A program made the translations under genes and the position numbers. A DNA stretch of 64,000 nucleotides from a bacterium (GTDB taxonomy: Bacteria; Krumholzibacteriota; Krumholzibacteriia; LZORAL124-64-63), in the NCBI GenBank assembly GCA_016703265.1, contig JADJCK010000007.1:1-64000 (forward strand), written 5' to 3'. Under the pieces are notes generated by a model, which saw nothing but the letters and a program-made list of their open reading frames with translations, was not told the origin of the DNA and did not search any database. Positions 33,729 through 42,713 of the stretch are shown here, in pieces. Position 1 is the stretch's first letter, and each line of letters starts with the position of its first letter.

Positions 33729-35267
33729 CTAGGCCGGGTCGAACTCCGCGAGATCGCCCACGACCTGTTCCACCGCCGCCAGCGCCCGGTGGCTGCGCAC
33801 CAGTTCACGCATGGCCGTGTGGTCGGGATGGAGCGGGCGGTCGACGTCGAGGAACGCCACGTGCTCGCGCACGCAGGCCCTCGCCGCGCCGGTGCCCTTG
33901 CCCGGCGTGAAGTCGCGCAGGTCCAGCGCCTGCGCGGCGGCCATCATCTCGATGCCCAGCACGCCGCAGGCGTTCTCGAGGATGTGCCCGTTCTTGATCG
34001 CGGTGTTCATGCCCATGGAGACGAAGTCCTCCTGGTCGGCCGCGGCCGGGATCGAGGCCACCGAGGCCGGCGTGCAGTACATGCGCTGCTCGACGATGAG
34101 GCTGTCGGCCGTGTACTGGCTGAGCATCATGCCGCTGTACATGCCGGCGCCCCGGGTCAGGAAGGCCGGCAGGCCGGCGCTCAGTGCCGGGTTGAGCAGG
34201 CGGTTCAGCCGGCGCTCGGATAGCACGCTGACCATGGTGATGGCCTGGCCGGCCATCTCCATCGGCAGCGAGACCGGCGAGCCCTGGAAGTTGGCCCCGG
34301 TCTGGGTGACGCCCGTCTCGGGGAAGAAGATGGGATTGTCGCCGACGCCGTTCAGCTCGATCTCGACCTGGCTGCGCGCGTAGGCCACGGCGTCGTGCGC
34401 GGCGCCGATCACCTGGGGCGTCGAGCGCATGGAGTAGGCGTCCTGCACGCGGGTCTTCACCTTGCCCGTGGCCAGGTCGCTGCCTTCCATGCAGCGGCGG
34501 ATGGCCGAAGCGCTGCGGATGGCGCCGCGGAAGCCGCGCACCACGTGCAGCGGCGACTGGTACGGCTTCAGGTTCGCGAGCAGCGCCTCGAGCGACATGG
34601 CGGCGGCGATCTCGGCCTGCTTCAGCCAGCGCTCCATGTCGTGGATGTGCAGCGCGCTCATCGCCGTCAGCAGGTTCGAGCCGTTGATCGTCGCGAGGCC
34701 GTCGCGTGCGTGGAGCCCGGGCACCTCGATGCCGGCGCGCTTGAGCGCCTCGGCGCCGGGCAGCAGTTCGCCCTTGTACCAGGCCTGGCCCTCGCCCATC
34801 AGCAGCAGCGCGACCTGCGACATCGGCGCCAGGTCGCCGCAGGCGCCGACCGAGCCCTTCTGGCACACGTACGGCGTGACGCCGCGGTTGAGCATCTCGA
34901 GCAGGCAGAGCGTGATCTCGGGACGGCAGCCGGAGCGGCCGTGCGCATGCACGTTGATGCGGCCGGCCATGGCGCCGCGCACGTACTCGGCCGGCGCGGG
35001 CTCGCCGATGCCGGCGGCATGGTTGTAGATCAGGTAGCGCTGGAAGTCGCGGACCTGGTCGTCGTTGAGGATGATCTCGCTGAACTCGCCGATGCCGGTG
35101 TTGATGCCGTACATCACCTCGCGCGCCTCGATCTTGCGCTCGACGAGGGCGCGGCAGGCCTTGATGCGCTCCAGGGCCTCGGGCGCCAGCGCAACGGCCT
35201 CGCCGTCGCGCGCGATGCGGGCCAGGTTCTCGATGGTCAGGTGGCGGCCGTCCAGCACGATCGACAT
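33729..35267 (-). CDS. hutH: Histidine ammonia-lyase family enzyme with Ala-Cys-Gly MIO triad
   Basis: Aromatic amino-acid ammonia-lyase fold, 512 residues, full length. ATG at 35267 preceded by GGAGGG. YGINTGIGEFSEIIL holds the catalytic Tyr. The MIO loop reads G-S-V-G-A-C-G-D-L-A-P, with the codon at 34841-34839 being TGC (Cys) where Ser is normal. Other family marks are NHAAGIGEPAP, TINGSNLLTAMSAL, QDAYSMRSTPQV, GDNPIF, NFQGSPVSLPMEM and QEDFVSMGMN. The QED motif favours histidine as substrate. No hutU, hutI or hutG is near, so urocanate use is not shown by context. Confidence 0.88.
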   Translation of the reverse strand: MSIVLDGRHLTIENLARIARDGEAVALAPEALERIKACRALVERKIEAREVMYGINTGIGEFSEIILNDDQVRDFQRYLIYNHAAGIGEPAPAEYVRGAMAGRINVHAHGRSGCRPEITLCLLEMLNRGVTPYVCQKGSVGACGDLAPMSQVALLLMGEGQAWYKGELLPGAEALKRAGIEVPGLHARDGLATINGSNLLTAMSALHIHDMERWLKQAEIAAAMSLEALLANLKPYQSPLHVVRGFRGAIRSASAIRRCMEGSDLATGKVKTRVQDAYSMRSTPQVIGAAHDAVAYARSQVEIELNGVGDNPIFFPETGVTQTGANFQGSPVSLPMEMAGQAITMVSVLSERRLNRLLNPALSAGLPAFLTRGAGMYSGMMLSQYTADSLIVEQRMYCTPASVASIPAAADQEDFVSMGMNTAIKNGHILENACGVLGIEMMAAAQALDLRDFTPGKGTGAARACVREHVAFLDVDRPLHPDHTAMRELVRSHRALAAVEQVVGDLAEFDPA

Positions 35268-35330
35268 GTGAGTCCCTCCGGAAAAGAACGGTTCGGAAGC
35301 ACCCCCCCAAAGTGCAGCCGTCCGGCGAAC

Positions 35331-35359
35331 TTGTCCAGCCGCCAGCCCCGGTGTAGAAT
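35331..35359 (+). promoter_or_regulatory. Sigma-70-like promoter of gmd
   Basis: -35 TTGTCC (35331-35336), 17-nt spacer, -10 TAGAAT (35354-35359). Transcription would start near 35366. The gmd ATG is at 35404 with GGGAGA upstream. Confidence 0.65.
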
Positions 35360-35403
35360 GGGGACGGCAGTCATCCCCGCTGGGTCCGCGTCCGGGAGAA
35401 AAC

Positions 35404-36365
35404 ATGGCTAAGAGAGCGCTGATCACCGGTATTACCGGCCAGGACGGGTCGTACCTGGCGGAACTCCTGCTGGAAAAGGGCTATGGCGTGTGGGGGATGG
35501 TCCGCCGTTCCAGCACCGAGACGTCCGAGCGCATCGACCACCTCAAGGACCGCATCACGTTTCTGCAGGCCGACCTGCTGGACCAGCCTCGCTGACCAAG
35601 GCGATGGAGGAGGCGGCCCCGGACGAGGTCTACAACCTGGCCGCCCAGTCGTTCGTGCCCACCAGCTGGGCCCAGCCGACGCTGACGGGCCAGTTCACCG
35701 GCCTGGGGGTGACCCGGCTGCTGGAGGCCCTGCGGCAGGTGGCCCCGAAGGCACGCTTCTACCAGGCCAGCAGCAGCGAGATGTTCGGCAAGGTGCGCGA
35801 GGTGCCGCAGACCGAACTGACGCCGTTCCATCCGCGCAGCCCCTACGCGGTGGCCAAGACCTACGGCCACCACATCACCGTGAACTACCGCGAGAGCTAC
35901 GGGCTGTTCGCCGCCTCGGGCATCCTCTTCAACCACGAGAGCCCGCGTCGCGGGCTGGAGTTCGTCACCCGCAAGATCTCCCACGGCGTGGCCGCCATCA
36001 AGACCGGCCGCGCCACCGAGCTGTGCCTGGGCAACCTCGACGCCCATCGCGACTGGGGATACGCCGGTGACTATGTGCGCGCGATGTGGCTGATGATGCA
36101 GCACGACGTGCCCGACGATTTCGTCGTGGCTACCGGCGAGAACCATTCGGTGCAGGAATTCGTGGAGATCGCCTTCGGGCACGTGGACCTGGATTGGCGG
36201 CAGTACGTGAAGCTGGATCCGCGCTTCCTGAGGCCCGCCGAGGTGGACCACCTGCGCGGCGATGCCGGCAAGGCGCGCAGCGTCCTCGGCTGGGAGCCGA
36301 CCGTCGGTTTCCCGGAACTGGTTCGCATGATGGTCGATGCCGACATGGGCCATCTGCGCGGCTGA
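35404..36365 (+). CDS. gmd: GDP-mannose 4,6-dehydratase (one frame break)
   Basis: Converts GDP-mannose to GDP-4-keto-6-deoxymannose, precursor of fucose, rhamnose and related surface sugars. About 320 residues, on the short side for the family. NADP Rossmann start KRALITGITGQDGSYLAELLLEKG. Catalytic SSSEMFGKV and YAVAKTYGHH (YxxxK). Substrate residues in FNHESPRRGLEFVTRKI and NLDAHRDWGYAGDYVRAMW. The frame breaks near 35588: DLLDQP ends at a stop, and the second frame resumes at S-L-T-K-A-M-E-E. One missing base explains it. No glycosyltransferase or fcl gene is adjacent. Confidence 0.93.
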
Positions 36366-36381
36366 AGCCGCCGCGCGCCGG

Positions 36382-37323
36382 CTACGGCTCGAACTCGTAA
36401 CCAGCCGTCACTCCGAACGCCATCAGCACGCTGGCCAGCATGACCGGTTGCTCCAGCATGATGTAGTGCCCGGTGCGCCCGAAGCGCTTGAAGCTCAGTG
36501 AGCGTGCCTTGTCGAAGCCGATGGCCGCCAGGATATTCTGCGATTCCTCCGGGCGCGGGAACATCATCTCGCTGCCCACCACCAGCAGCGGGACCGTCAG
36601 CGTGCGCAGCCGGTCGGTCAGGTCGAAATCGAAGCTCGACATCAGCAGCGAGACAAACGTGGGCGCGTGCGTGCGCAGCGCCATGTCGAGGATCTGCTCG
36701 GTGACCTCGTCGTCCGGGCTCATCATCGCGTAGCGTTCGCCCACGAAGCGGTCGTAATCCTCGATCAGCTTCTGCCCGATCTGCTGCTTCTGTTCCTTGT
36801 CCGCCAGCTGCCGCGGTGCCGTGTCCAGCAGGATGAGCCGGTGGGTATCGCCCGGGTGGTCGAGGGCGTACTGCAGGGCCACCATGCCGCCGAGCCCGTG
36901 GCCGACCAGCGTCGGGTAGGACATGCCGCTGGTGCGGATGAACTCCTCCAGGCGCTTTGCCTCGCTGATGATGGTCGGGTCCATGACCGGTTGCGTGGCG
37001 CCGTGGCCCGCCATCTCGAAGACCGCGACCTTGAAGGTGCCCTTCAGGTACGGTGCCAGCGCGCCCCATTCGGAGGCCGCGCCGCCCAGGCCGTGGATGA
37101 GCACCATCTCGAACTGCGGCGTCACGCCGGGCCGGAACTCGGGCAACCGGCCCTTGGCGTGGGGCGCGGGCGCGGGTGGCGGCGCCGAGGCGGACTGGGC
37201 CGCCGCCGGCAGCGGGGTCGCGGTCGCCGCCAGGACGACGAGCAGGGCGCCGAGCAGCACGCCAGGCAGGCAGGCGCGCAGCGCCGCCGGCGTGGGCGAC
37301 AAGGTGAGGCGGCGGGCGTTCAT
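36382..37323 (-). CDS. Exported alpha/beta-hydrolase-fold protein lacking the nucleophile
   Basis: 313 residues with an N-terminal signal segment (ACLPGVLLGALLVVLAATATPLPAAA) and a Pro/Ala linker. The fold is clear: oxyanion segment VLIHGLGGAASEW (74-86), FEMAGHGATQPV and the nucleophile elbow. That elbow, however, reads G-H-G-L-G-G (141-146), with Gly at position 143 where Ser is expected. The usual acid strand (GxxD) reads VVGSEMMFP with no Asp. Only the catalytic His (GRTGHYIML) remains. It is therefore likely non-hydrolytic, perhaps a binding protein. It is translationally coupled to the upstream metallo-beta-lactamase gene (ATGA overlap at 37320-37323). Confidence 0.8.
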   Translation of the reverse strand: MNARRLTLSPTPAALRACLPGVLLGALLVVLAATATPLPAAAQSASAPPPAPAPHAKGRLPEFRPGVTPQFEMVLIHGLGGAASEWGALAPYLKGTFKVAVFEMAGHGATQPVMDPTIISEAKRLEEFIRTSGMSYPTLVGHGLGGMVALQYALDHPGDTHRLILLDTAPRQLADKEQKQQIGQKLIEDYDRFVGERYAMMSPDDEVTEQILDMALRTHAPTFVSLLMSSFDFDLTDRLRTLTVPLLVVGSEMMFPRPEESQNILAAIGFDKARSLSFKRFGRTGHYIMLEQPVMLASVLMAFGVTAGYEFEP

Positions 37324-38135
37324 GCAGGTTCCTTTCGCGGCGGGGCCGAAACCAGGTATACATCGCCGTCGCGCGCCTGTTCCACCGGGCCGGCGAAAGA
37401 GCGGGCGACCAGGGGCGGCAGGTCGAGCGCCGCCGCATTCGGGTACTGGTGCGTCAGGACCACGCGGCGCGGCAGGGCTGCCGCGCAGACGGCGCCGACC
37501 TGGGTCGGGTTCAGGTGCCCGGGCACGTCCCAGGCGTCGGTGGTCGAGCACTCGATGAGCAGCAGGTCGCAGTCCCGGGCGGCCTCGCGCAGGGTCGGGC
37601 AGTCGCCGGTGTCGCCGGAGAAGACCAGGCGGCCGCCCGCCGCGTTGGTGAAGCTCCAGCCCAGCTGCAGTTCCGACAGGCGGTCCTGGGGGTGGTCCAC
37701 GGCGAAGGGGCGGGCGATGGCGCCGCCATTGCCGATCGGGATCCCGTCGCCCGGGCGCACCTCCGTCACCTCCAGTGCGCGCTGGCGCGGCACCAGCCAG
37801 GAACCGTAGATCGCGCCCAACTGCTCGAGCAGCCTGCGCAGGCCCGGCGGGCCGAACAGGCGCAGGGGCGCCGTCGAGGCCGGCAGCGGCGAGTGCAGCG
37901 CGAAGAGCAGGGCCACGAGGTCGCCGGTGTGGTCGGGATGCAGGTGCGACAGCAGCACGGTGTGGATGTCGTCCACGCCCCCGGGCGCGTCGCCCGAGCG
38001 CACCAGGCGCACCAGGGCGCCGGGCCCGATGTCGAGCAGCAGGCTGAACCCGTCCACCGTCACCCAGTAGGCGGCGGGGGTGTGCGTGGGGGTGGGGACG
38101 GCGCCGCCGGCGCCCAGGATGCGGAGTCGGATCAT
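37320..38135 (-). CDS. Metallo-beta-lactamase-fold hydrolase (RNase Z-like)
   Basis: 271 residues. Starts MIRLRILGAGGAVPTPTHTPAAYWV, the typical ribonuclease-Z/AtsA-like beginning. Zinc motif L-S-H-L-H-P-D-H-T-G-D, then FSGDTGDC (Asp ligand) and VVLTHQYP (His). No long exosite arm is visible, so it could be a tRNase Z or an arylsulfatase-like or phosphodiesterase-type hydrolase. No signal peptide, so cytoplasmic. The stop overlaps the start of the exported pseudo-hydrolase. Confidence 0.82.
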   Translation of the reverse strand: MIRLRILGAGGAVPTPTHTPAAYWVTVDGFSLLLDIGPGALVRLVRSGDAPGGVDDIHTVLLSHLHPDHTGDLVALLFALHSPLPASTAPLRLFGPPGLRRLLEQLGAIYGSWLVPRQRALEVTEVRPGDGIPIGNGGAIARPFAVDHPQDRLSELQLGWSFTNAAGGRLVFSGDTGDCPTLREAARDCDLLLIECSTTDAWDVPGHLNPTQVGAVCAAALPRRVVLTHQYPNAAALDLPPLVARSFAGPVEQARDGDVYLVSAPPRKEPA

Positions 38136-38326
38136 GGGGGTAAAGCAACAGCAATCGCCCGGCCCGTCAAGCGCGGCGGGCCCGGACGGACGGCGGGAAT
38201 CTCCGGCCGGCCCCGGTGTATAGGGTCCGGCTGCGCTGGACACCATCCGGCGCGGTCCTTATCATGGCCGGGCTCCCTGCAGATTTCCGGCTTACGACCG
38301 GCCGCCGCCGCGGCCCCGAGGAATTT

Positions 38327-40075
38327 ATGACCCTGCGTCGGCCCACCGTGGATTACGTGACCCATCTGGCCCTGGCGGCGGGTCTGGTCGTTCTGGCGGG
38401 CCTGCCAGCCCGGCCGGCACTGGCCCAGGCGCCCGCCCGCGTCGACACGCTGGCAGACGGCACGCGCACCTTCCACTACGAGCAGTTGACCGAGCAGATG
38501 TCGCCCCAGGAGAAGATCGCGATCCTGAACGACAAGCTGCTGAAGAACCCGGCCGATGGGCGCAGCTGGAACGACTTGGGCGTGCTCCTGGCCAGCCAGG
38601 AAGACTACCCGGCGGCGCGCGACGCGTTCATCCACGCCATCCAGTGCGAAAGGTCGAACGGCGACTACCACCGCAACCTGGGACTCGTCTTCTCGCGCCT
38701 GGACATGCCGGAAATGGCCGTGGCCGAATTCGCCGAGTACCGCAAGAACGACCAGTTCGGCGGCCGCGACTACTGGCGCCTGATCGGCAGTGCGCAGCGC
38801 AAGGCCGGCCAGCTGGAAGAGGCACGGCAGACCTACCGCGACGGCCTGGCCAGCCTGCAGCCGCCCGTGGCCGAGACGTTCCGCCTGGTTCAGGCGCTGT
38901 ACGAGATGGCGAACGAGGCGGCCGACGAGCAGGCCGTGCGCGACCTGCTGGCCGAGCAGACGCCGGCCGCTCGCGCCTTCCTGGCCGGGCTCGCGGGCAA
39001 GGAGAACGTGGAGGCCGAGGACGGCTGGCGTGAAGCCTCGGCCATCGTCAACCACCGCGTGGCATTGCTGGTGGAGGACGGCAAGCTGATGGAGCAGTCG
39101 GGCCTGGAGGCCGAGGCCATCGGCCTGTACCAGGACGCCTACCTGCTGGCGCCGGAACGGCCCGACGTGCTGCCGCGCCTGGTCGACGTCTACCTGAAGC
39201 TGGGGCGCAACGACGAAGCCGAGGCCGCCGCCGCGCGGGCGCGTGCCGATCATGCGGACTGGACCGGCACCTGGATCGCCACCGGCAAGGTGTACGAGAA
39301 GTCCGACCGGCTCGACGACGCGCTGGGCGCCTACAACAAGGCCTGGGAGATCGAGCATCTCGAGGACCTGCGCGTGGCCATCGGCAACCTGCACATCCGC
39401 CTCGGGCACGACAAGGAGGCTTCGGAATGGCTGCGGGCCGGCGTGACGGCGGACACCAAGCCCGAGGTCGTCTACAACTACGCGGTCAGCCTGATGCGCG
39501 GGGAGAAGTACCTGGCGGCCATCCCGCCGCTGCGCACGGTGACGCGCGAACTGCCCGATATGCCGCAGGGCTGGCAGGCGCTGGCGCAGTGCCTGCAGGC
39601 GACCGGCAAGTTCAGCGAGGCCATCGAGCCGTTCGAGCAGGCGCTGCTGCTGCAGCCGGACGCGAAGACCGCCTTCCTGCTCGGCAGCGTGGCGCAGAAG
39701 GCCGGTAACAACGACAAGGCCGTCGCGGCCTACCAGCAGGCGCTGGTCCTGGACCCGAAGTACGTGAAGGCGCAGTACAACCTGGCGCTGGTCTACATGG
39801 ACACCAAGAAGTACAAGGAAGCGGTCGCCGCCTTCGACGAACTGCTCAAGCTGGAAGGCCCGACCTACCGCGCCTACAACAACCAGGGGCTGTCGTACTT
39901 CTACCTCGGCAAGTACGACCAGGCTCTCGAGGGCTTCGAGATGGCGCTCGACCTCGAGAAGTCGGCAGCCGTGATGAACAACATCGGCATGACGCTGGAC
40001 AAGCTGGGCGACAAGAAGGAAGCCGTTGCCTGGTACCAGAAAGCGAAGGACTTCGAAGGTGGCAGGAAGAAGTAG
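38327..40075 (+). CDS. Exported tetratricopeptide-repeat protein
   Basis: 582 residues. The ATG at 38327 has GAGGA five bases upstream, which decides against the longer reading from 38216. Signal peptide about 15-35 (ALAAGLVVLAGLPARPALA). The rest is a TPR solenoid with at least ten repeats, well formed from about 50-150 and again from 240-580 (for example WNDLGVLLASQEDYPAARDAFIHAI; AQYNLALVYMDTKKYKEAVAAFDEL). No catalytic domain. It probably scaffolds an envelope complex. The next gene starts 11 nt downstream and is likely co-transcribed. Confidence 0.85.
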   Translation: MTLRRPTVDYVTHLALAAGLVVLAGLPARPALAQAPARVDTLADGTRTFHYEQLTEQMSPQEKIAILNDKLLKNPADGRSWNDLGVLLASQEDYPAARDAFIHAIQCERSNGDYHRNLGLVFSRLDMPEMAVAEFAEYRKNDQFGGRDYWRLIGSAQRKAGQLEEARQTYRDGLASLQPPVAETFRLVQALYEMANEAADEQAVRDLLAEQTPAARAFLAGLAGKENVEAEDGWREASAIVNHRVALLVEDGKLMEQSGLEAEAIGLYQDAYLLAPERPDVLPRLVDVYLKLGRNDEAEAAAARARADHADWTGTWIATGKVYEKSDRLDDALGAYNKAWEIEHLEDLRVAIGNLHIRLGHDKEASEWLRAGVTADTKPEVVYNYAVSLMRGEKYLAAIPPLRTVTRELPDMPQGWQALAQCLQATGKFSEAIEPFEQALLLQPDAKTAFLLGSVAQKAGNNDKAVAAYQQALVLDPKYVKAQYNLALVYMDTKKYKEAVAAFDELLKLEGPTYRAYNNQGLSYFYLGKYDQALEGFEMALDLEKSAAVMNNIGMTLDKLGDKKEAVAWYQKAKDFEGGRKK

Positions 40076-40085
40076 GACAGCGCCG

Positions 40086-41126
40086 ATGGCGACAATGATG
40101 ACGGCAGCGACCGCATTCCTGGCGATCGCGATGTCGCTGCCCGCCGCGCCGGCCGCCGCGCAGACGCATGCGAGCCAATTGCCGCAACTGACCCTCGAGG
40201 GGCCGTACCCGCGCGCCTCCGAGCCGGTGATCGGCGTCACGGGCTTTCCCGACCACCTGCACGAATACCATTGGGGCGGCTGGACGCCGGAAACCGGGCC
40301 GGACGGCCTGCCGGTCGGGCCGGGCTCGTTGTGCCAGGCCCGGCAGCCGATACCGCGACCGGGACTTGTCATCGAACCCGACGTGAAGCGGTACGGGCCG
40401 TGGGTGCTGCACCACAACCCGGGCTACGCGGCCTGCGACATGCTGCCGTGCATCGAGCTGCTGAACTGGGCGCAGGCGCGCATGCAGGTGCTGCTCGGCT
40501 TCGCGCCCCGCGATACGCTGGTCATCGAGAACCCGAATACGTCGGCGCATTACCTGGAACTGTCCGGGCAGGGCGTGTGGCGGCTCTACAAGCTGGAGGG
40601 CAATCGCGCCATCCTCGAGCCGTTCGCGGTGCTGCAGGCACGGCAGCTCGACGGGCACGGTACGTTCATGCTGGCCATCGACTGGATCCTGCGCCAGAAC
40701 GTGAGCCAGCCGTTGCCGCCGTGGCTGCACCAGGGGCTGGTCGAGTACCTGGGCGATGACGGCATCCACCTGGCCGACTACATGGCCGAGTTCCGGCAGC
40801 ACGGGCCGGTGACGATGGCGCCGGCGGAGATCGACGCGATCCTCACCGCCGGCGTGGACCCGGACCAGGGGCGCGACCGTGAACGGTTCCGCAAGGCCTG
40901 CTACAACGCCTTCCTGATGACCTGGCAGCTGGTGGAGTACGAGGGCGGCGTAATCGCCCTGCGCGACTTCCTGGGCCAGGCCGCTGCGGGAATCCCGCTC
41001 GACCAGGCCGCGCGCAGCGTGTACGGTCTGGACCTGGCCGGGCTGGCCGCGATGCTCGACCCGCTGGCGACCGGTGAGCCGGCCGGCGGGAAGGTCTTCA
41101 ATGCCGCTCCGCACCGTCAGCCCTAG
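40086..41126 (+). CDS. Exported protein resembling peptidase-MA-like gluzincins but without HExxH
   Basis: 346 residues with a signal peptide (MTAATAFLAIAMSLPAAPAAAQ). Residues 212-221 read PPWLHQGLVEYL, close to the P-x-W-x-x-E-G-x-A-E-Y segment that follows the zinc motif in peptidase-MA proteins. The expected HExxH helix about 25-30 residues earlier is replaced by ARQLDGHGTFMLAIDW, so peptidase activity is doubtful. Several Cys (LCQA; YAACDMLPC) suggest disulfides. It is coupled to the preceding TPR gene. Function unknown. Confidence 0.6.
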   Translation: MATMMTAATAFLAIAMSLPAAPAAAQTHASQLPQLTLEGPYPRASEPVIGVTGFPDHLHEYHWGGWTPETGPDGLPVGPGSLCQARQPIPRPGLVIEPDVKRYGPWVLHHNPGYAACDMLPCIELLNWAQARMQVLLGFAPRDTLVIENPNTSAHYLELSGQGVWRLYKLEGNRAILEPFAVLQARQLDGHGTFMLAIDWILRQNVSQPLPPWLHQGLVEYLGDDGIHLADYMAEFRQHGPVTMAPAEIDAILTAGVDPDQGRDRERFRKACYNAFLMTWQLVEYEGGVIALRDFLGQAAAGIPLDQAARSVYGLDLAGLAAMLDPLATGEPAGGKVFNAAPHRQP

Positions 41127-41206
41127 GGCTTGCGGGCGGCGCCCGGAAGCGCCACTGATAAGGGTCGCAACCCGACGCACACCCGATCCCGAGGTCTGAC
41201 GACGCC

Positions 41207-42703
41207 ATGAATGCGCCCGCCGCGCCGCGTGTCCGTTTCGCACCCAGCCCCACGGGCTACCTGCACGTGGGCGGGGCCCGCACCGCCCTGTTCAACTGGC
41301 TCTATGCGCGCAGCCAGGGTGGCACGTTCATCCTGCGCATCGAGGATACGGACCAGGAACGCAGCACCGAGGCTTCCTACGCCGCCATCCTGCGCGGCCT
41401 GGAGTGGCTCGGCCTGGAGTGGGACGAGGGTCCGGGCAAGGGCGGCCCCTGCGCGCCGTACCTGCAGTCGGAGCGGCTCGACACCTACCGCGACCACCTG
41501 CAGCAGCTGGCCGACCGCGGCCTGACCTACCGCTGCTTCTGCACGGGCGATGACCTGGGCGCGCGCGAGAAGGCTGTCACCGACGCCGGTGGCCAGTGGG
41601 AAGGCTACGACGGCAAGTGCCGCGCGCTGTCGAAGGAAGAGTCGGCGGCACTGGCCGCCGCAGGCAAGCCGCACGCCTGGCGCCTGCACACGCCGGCCGA
41701 GGGCGTCACGTTCTGGTACGACCTGGTGGTGGGCAAGCGCGAGTTCCAGAATTCGGTGCTGGTCGACCGCGTGATTGTCAAGGCCGACGGCTTCCCGACC
41801 TACCAGTTCGCCTGCGTGGTGGACGACCACCTGATGGGCATCACGCATGTGCTGCGCGGCGATGACCACGTCAGCAACACGCCGTTCCAGCTGCTCATCT
41901 ACGCGGCCTTCGAGTGGACGCCGCCGAAGTTCGGGCACATGCCGATGATCCTGGGCTCGGACCGCAAGCGCCTGAGCAAGCGCCACGGCGCAACATCCGT
42001 GGACGAGTTCGCGAAGATGGGCGTGCTGCCTGCGGCCATGGTCAACTACCTGGCGTTGCTGGGCTGGTCGATCGGCGCCGGCGGCGATGACGTGCTGGAG
42101 ACGGCCGCACTGGTCAAGAAGTTCAGCCTGAAGAAGGTCAACAGCGCGCCGGCGGCCTTCGATTACGACAAGCTGGCGCACATCAACTCCGAGCACATCA
42201 AGCGCCTGTCGCCCGTGCAGCGGCTCGACCTGGCCCGGCCGATCGTGGCCGAGCATGGCTGGGCCTGGGATGCGGCCTGGCAGGTGCACGGCATCGACAG
42301 CGCCGACGCCTACCTGGCGCGCGTGCTGGCCACGCTCGGCAACCGGTTCAGCAGCCTGGTGACGCTGCCCGAGCGCGTCGGCTTCTTCTACGCCGAGGAT
42401 TTCGCGATCGAGCAGGCCGACTGGGACGAGCACGTGGCCACGAATGTCGCGCGCGAGCGCCTGGCCGCACTCGCCGACGCGCTGCAGGCGGCGCTGCCCG
42501 AAGGGCAGGCGCACGCCGCCGCCGCGTTCGAGCAGGTGGTGCGCACCACGGCCGAGAAGCTGGGCGTGCAGGCCGGCGACCTGATCCATCCCTGCCGCGT
42601 GGCGCTGACGGGGCAGACGCGCAGCGCCGGCATCTTCGAGGTCCTGGAACTGGTGGGGGCGCCGCGCGCGCTGGCGCGGTTGCGGCGGGCGGCTGCGGGC
42701 TAG
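41207..42703 (+). CDS. gltX: Glutamyl-tRNA synthetase
   Basis: Class I aminoacyl-tRNA synthetase, 498 residues. HIGH-type motif in RFAPSPTGYLHVGGARTALFNWLYAR, LRIEDTDQERS, the catalytic-domain segment FPTYQFACVVDDHLMGITHVLRGDDH, and KMSKS-type KRLSKRHGATSVDEF near residue 253. The C-terminal anticodon-binding helix cage is complete. Two genes downstream lie tRNA-Gln(CTG) and tRNA-Glu(CTC). If the genome lacks GlnRS, this enzyme would be non-discriminating and charge both, but the window does not settle that. Confidence 0.96.
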   Translation: MNAPAAPRVRFAPSPTGYLHVGGARTALFNWLYARSQGGTFILRIEDTDQERSTEASYAAILRGLEWLGLEWDEGPGKGGPCAPYLQSERLDTYRDHLQQLADRGLTYRCFCTGDDLGAREKAVTDAGGQWEGYDGKCRALSKEESAALAAAGKPHAWRLHTPAEGVTFWYDLVVGKREFQNSVLVDRVIVKADGFPTYQFACVVDDHLMGITHVLRGDDHVSNTPFQLLIYAAFEWTPPKFGHMPMILGSDRKRLSKRHGATSVDEFAKMGVLPAAMVNYLALLGWSIGAGGDDVLETAALVKKFSLKKVNSAPAAFDYDKLAHINSEHIKRLSPVQRLDLARPIVAEHGWAWDAAWQVHGIDSADAYLARVLATLGNRFSSLVTLPERVGFFYAEDFAIEQADWDEHVATNVARERLAALADALQAALPEGQAHAAAAFEQVVRTTAEKLGVQAGDLIHPCRVALTGQTRSAGIFEVLELVGAPRALARLRRAAAG

Positions 42704-42713
42704 GAGCCCGTGA

